The notes under the pieces: model-generated
Databases searched by the model: none
The model's input: only the letters and a program-made list of their open reading frames with translations
Told to the model about the DNA's origin: nothing
Program-made: the position numbers and the translations under genes
Source: Litoreibacter sp.
GTDB taxonomy: Bacteria; Pseudomonadota; Alphaproteobacteria; Rhodobacterales; Rhodobacteraceae
Length of the DNA: 45,962 nt
Reading direction: 5' to 3'
Assembly: GCA_026710325.1 (NCBI GenBank)
Contig: JAPORH010000226.1
Coordinates: forward strand, 1-45,962
Shown here: piece after piece, positions 44,217-45,962 of the stretch
Position numbering within the stretch: the stretch's first letter is position 1
Layout: every line of letters starts with the position of its first letter

Positions 44217-45662
44217 TTGATCCAATCGCCAAGCCCCAATCGGTCGACAGCTCGGGTCGAGCAATCCTCGGAGGCCACATCTTTCATACAGCCCATTGGG
44301 TGTCTTTTGGCAGCCGATATGGAAACTGGTAAAATCTCTTATGCAAGCCGGAACTGCCCAGACCTTTTAGGTGTGGAACTAGACTTAATACTTGGCGCTA
44401 AGTTGGGCGACCTTATCGGCACGACGATATGGCACGGCGCGCGCAATGCCGCCGGTCTTCCAGGTTTCGAAAAACGTCGCATTGAACTGGAGGGGATCTG
44501 TATCGGCGGTTGCGACCTAGCCGCAAGTGTCAGCCAAAGCGGGACACTCTTTATAATCGAGCTGGAACCACAGAGCACCTTGTCCACGTTTTCCTTTCGT
44601 GAGCAGGACTTCATTTTCACAAAACTCACCGCGTGCGACGACCTAGATACGCTTTTCTCGACAACGACCCGGCTGGCACGGCATTTGACCGGTTTTGACC
44701 GCGTGATGATTGAGAGGTTCGACCGGAATGGGATGAGCGAGGTCATCTCGGAGGCCAAGACAGGGTCTGATGAACCGATGATGGGGCAGCGCAACTTGTA
44801 TTGGAACAGAAAGAGAGATGGGGGAATACCAGCCTCGCTCTTGCAACCCAGTCTCGTCTCAGATGTGGACGCAGCGCCTGTTGCGATTGTCGCCGCAGAG
44901 CAAAATGCTCCATCGCTTGATTTGCCCCACGTGCTTCTCAAATCTCCACCACCAGACCATCTGGCACAGATGAAAGACATGGGCTCCAAGGCATCTTTGA
45001 CGCTTCCAATTATCGTCGGCTCCACGCCATGGGGCACGCTCTCTTTCCATCATAAAACCGCCAAAACACCGTCCACACAGGTTCGCCAGACCCTGGCTCA
45101 TGCCCTGCTTCCCTTCTTCACGGTAAAACTTGAACAGCTGCGGGATCGCGAATCCCTGGCTGTTTGCAAAAAGCTCAGCGGCTTACAGATGACCCTCCAT
45201 CGTCAAATGGGTCAAAAAAGAGATTTGAACCAAGCCATCTCTTTGATTGGTCCTGAAATTCGCGACGCCTTGGAGGTAGATGGCTTTGCACTTGTAGCTG
45301 ACAGTGCTTCATATTCTTTCGGTATGGTACCGTCCCAAAATGCGATTGATGTGCTCGCCGGCCGCGCAAAGACGTCCGGCGACAAAATTCAGCAGATCGA
45401 TTTGCTCGAAGACGCTCTTGTATCGTCGGCTACTTCAGCAGAGGCAACTGTGTCCGCGCTTGTCGTGGCCGAGGACGCGCCATATTTTTTGATCTTGTTT
45501 AGATACGTAAAGGCAGGTTCATCAGCCCACTATCGTCAGATGGAAGAGAAAGAAAGCGAGACACGGGAGGCGCTTAGAACCCGAGGGCCTGCACCAGCAT
45601 GGACACCCTGTGATTTCGAGCGCGCAGAACACCTCAGACCATTTTTAATGATACAGTCTTAG
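44217..45662 (+). CDS. bacteriophytochrome-like photosensory protein without kinase (PAS-GAF-PHY)
   Basis: A 481-residue protein with the phytochrome module order: PAS_2 (about 22-115; SFIQPIGCLLAADMETG), GAF (about 125-305; HLTGFDRVMIERFDRNGMSE) and PHY (about 310-475; PAWTPCDFERAEHLR). The GAF keeps the pocket histidines His248 (PDHLAQMKDMG) and His278/279 (SFHHK). The DIP motif is replaced by NLYWNRKRDGG, the biliverdin-binding cysteine ahead of IQP is absent, and the PRxSF tongue of PHY is missing. No histidine kinase or other output follows. The start is TTG with GAAGG about 11 nt upstream. The divergent receiver gene is the likely partner. Confidence 0.82.
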   Translation: MIQSPSPNRSTARVEQSSEATSFIQPIGCLLAADMETGKISYASRNCPDLLGVELDLILGAKLGDLIGTTIWHGARNAAGLPGFEKRRIELEGICIGGCDLAASVSQSGTLFIIELEPQSTLSTFSFREQDFIFTKLTACDDLDTLFSTTTRLARHLTGFDRVMIERFDRNGMSEVISEAKTGSDEPMMGQRNLYWNRKRDGGIPASLLQPSLVSDVDAAPVAIVAAEQNAPSLDLPHVLLKSPPPDHLAQMKDMGSKASLTLPIIVGSTPWGTLSFHHKTAKTPSTQVRQTLAHALLPFFTVKLEQLRDRESLAVCKKLSGLQMTLHRQMGQKRDLNQAISLIGPEIRDALEVDGFALVADSASYSFGMVPSQNAIDVLAGRAKTSGDKIQQIDLLEDALVSSATSAEATVSALVVAEDAPYFLILFRYVKAGSSAHYRQMEEKESETREALRTRGPAPAWTPCDFERAEHLRPFLMIQS

Positions 45663-45667
45663 ATACG

Positions 45668-45699
45668 CTTTGCATAAGAGTTACGGCGATCATGCAAAG
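45668..45699. repeat. inverted repeat after the phytochrome-like gene
   Basis: CTTTGCAT (45668-45675) and ATGCAAAG (45692-45699) are perfect 8-bp arms around 16 nt, 5 bp after the stop codon. No T-run follows, so it is a doubtful terminator or a binding site. Confidence 0.4.
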
Positions 45700-45839
45700 G
45701 AGTCTGGGAAAAATTGCTAGTCACTGTATTCCAAAGCCATTTGCCCCCATACTCAATCACACACAGGTCCTCCTTCAGCTCGAGCGTAAAAAAAAAGATG
45801 TACAAACATTAAATCTTAGTAAAATATTTTTCATGACAG

Positions 45840-45868
45840 TTGAATAGAAATGCTGTGCCTGATATCAA
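45840..45868 (+). promoter_or_regulatory. promoter candidate for the amidotransferase gene
   Basis: TTGAAT (45840-45845), 17 bp, TATCAA (45863-45868) lies 39 bp before the start codon in an AT-rich 245-bp gap that also holds a run of nine A. No sigma-54 motif was seen. Confidence 0.45.
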
Positions 45869-45907
45869 AAATTAGCTGCGAACAGACGGCACGAGGGAGT
45901 TGCTAAT

Positions 45908-45962
45908 ATGTGCGGGATTGTTGGTTTATTTTTGAAGGATGCGTCTCTTGAATCTCGGTTGG
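45908..45962 (+). CDS. class II glutamine amidotransferase, partial (GlxB-like)
   Basis: Only 18 residues lie in the window, MCGIVGLFLKDASLESRL. The N-terminal Cys2 is the nucleophile of class II (Ntn) glutamine amidotransferases after removal of Met. The MCGIVGLFLKD form is typical of the amidotransferase subunit encoded with glutamate-synthase-like GlxC/GlxD and a type III glutamine synthetase in Rhodobacterales (recollection). GAGGGAG at 45893-45899 is a strong ribosome binding site. The frame runs off the right edge. Confidence 0.8.
   Translation, partial: MCGIVGLFLKDASLESRL

Noticed and set aside
45663-45907. Sigma-54 promoter for the amidotransferase gene
   Set aside because: No GG-N10-GC element (TGGCAC-N5-TTGC) was found in the gap; a sigma-70-like pair fits better.

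Overview
The window is a chromosomal segment of an alphaproteobacterium of the order Rhodobacterales, most likely the roseobacter group. The evidence is the gene content: CckA-pathway phosphotransferase ChpT, ornithine-lipid genes olsB/olsA, an IscR with one cysteine, an Irr-type iron box, a LexA operator of the alphaproteobacterial GAAC-N7-GAAC form, and a class II DAHP synthase. Genus cannot be fixed from the sequence. There is no phage, insertion sequence or CRISPR array; nearly all of it is compact housekeeping sequence with many 1-4 nt gene overlaps.

Left part (1-15.3 kb): a membrane-anchored acidic protein (minus strand, possibly frameshifted at the window edge) stands divergent to the tightly coupled operon trpG-trpD-trpC-moaC-moeA. 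This is followed by self-regulated lexA, then comEC in convergent orientation, then gltX and gltA (citrate synthase, with a clear terminator). A GNAT acetyltransferase, a GrpB-family protein, an M32 carboxypeptidase, heme A synthase (ctaA) and an RNA 2'-O-methyltransferase (trmJ type) follow.

Middle part (15.3-30.8 kb): a divergent thiamine-phosphate-synthase-like gene, the ornithine lipid pair olsB-olsA behind a DUF3553 gene, chpT, and the operon yicC-gmk-gamma carbonic anhydrase. A PAS_5 (MopJ-like) protein gene follows; the intergenic region it shares with yicC holds a canonical CtrA box. Next come class II DAHP synthase with a GbdR-like GlxA/AraC regulator, lpxD with a dedicated acyl carrier protein and NodE-like ketosynthase, and a divergent pair of Tat-exported peptidoglycan enzymes (L,D-transpeptidase and YcbK/DUF882 peptidase). 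Acetate kinase and tRNA-Arg(CCG) close this part.

Right part (30.8-46 kb): the iron-sulfur assembly region reads leftward as iscR, cysteine desulfurase, sufB, a membrane protein, a YbjQ protein, another membrane protein, sufC, sufD, two Yip1-family membrane proteins, a 49-residue predicted membrane protein (previously too short to be listed) and sufS. A perfect Irr box (ICE) abuts the iscR promoter. Beyond it lie an alpha/beta hydrolase, a small protein, a DUF2125 exported protein, a second GlxA-type regulator, and a divergent pair made of a receiver-only response regulator and a kinase-less, degenerate bacteriophytochrome-like PAS-GAF-PHY protein. The window ends in the first codons of a class II glutamine amidotransferase.

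The most noteworthy items are the kinase-less phytochrome-like protein with an altered chromophore pocket and its receiver partner, the small membrane proteins inserted in the suf cluster, the LpxD-linked ACP/ketosynthase pair, the CtrA box upstream of the MopJ-like gene, and the Irr/IscR control region.
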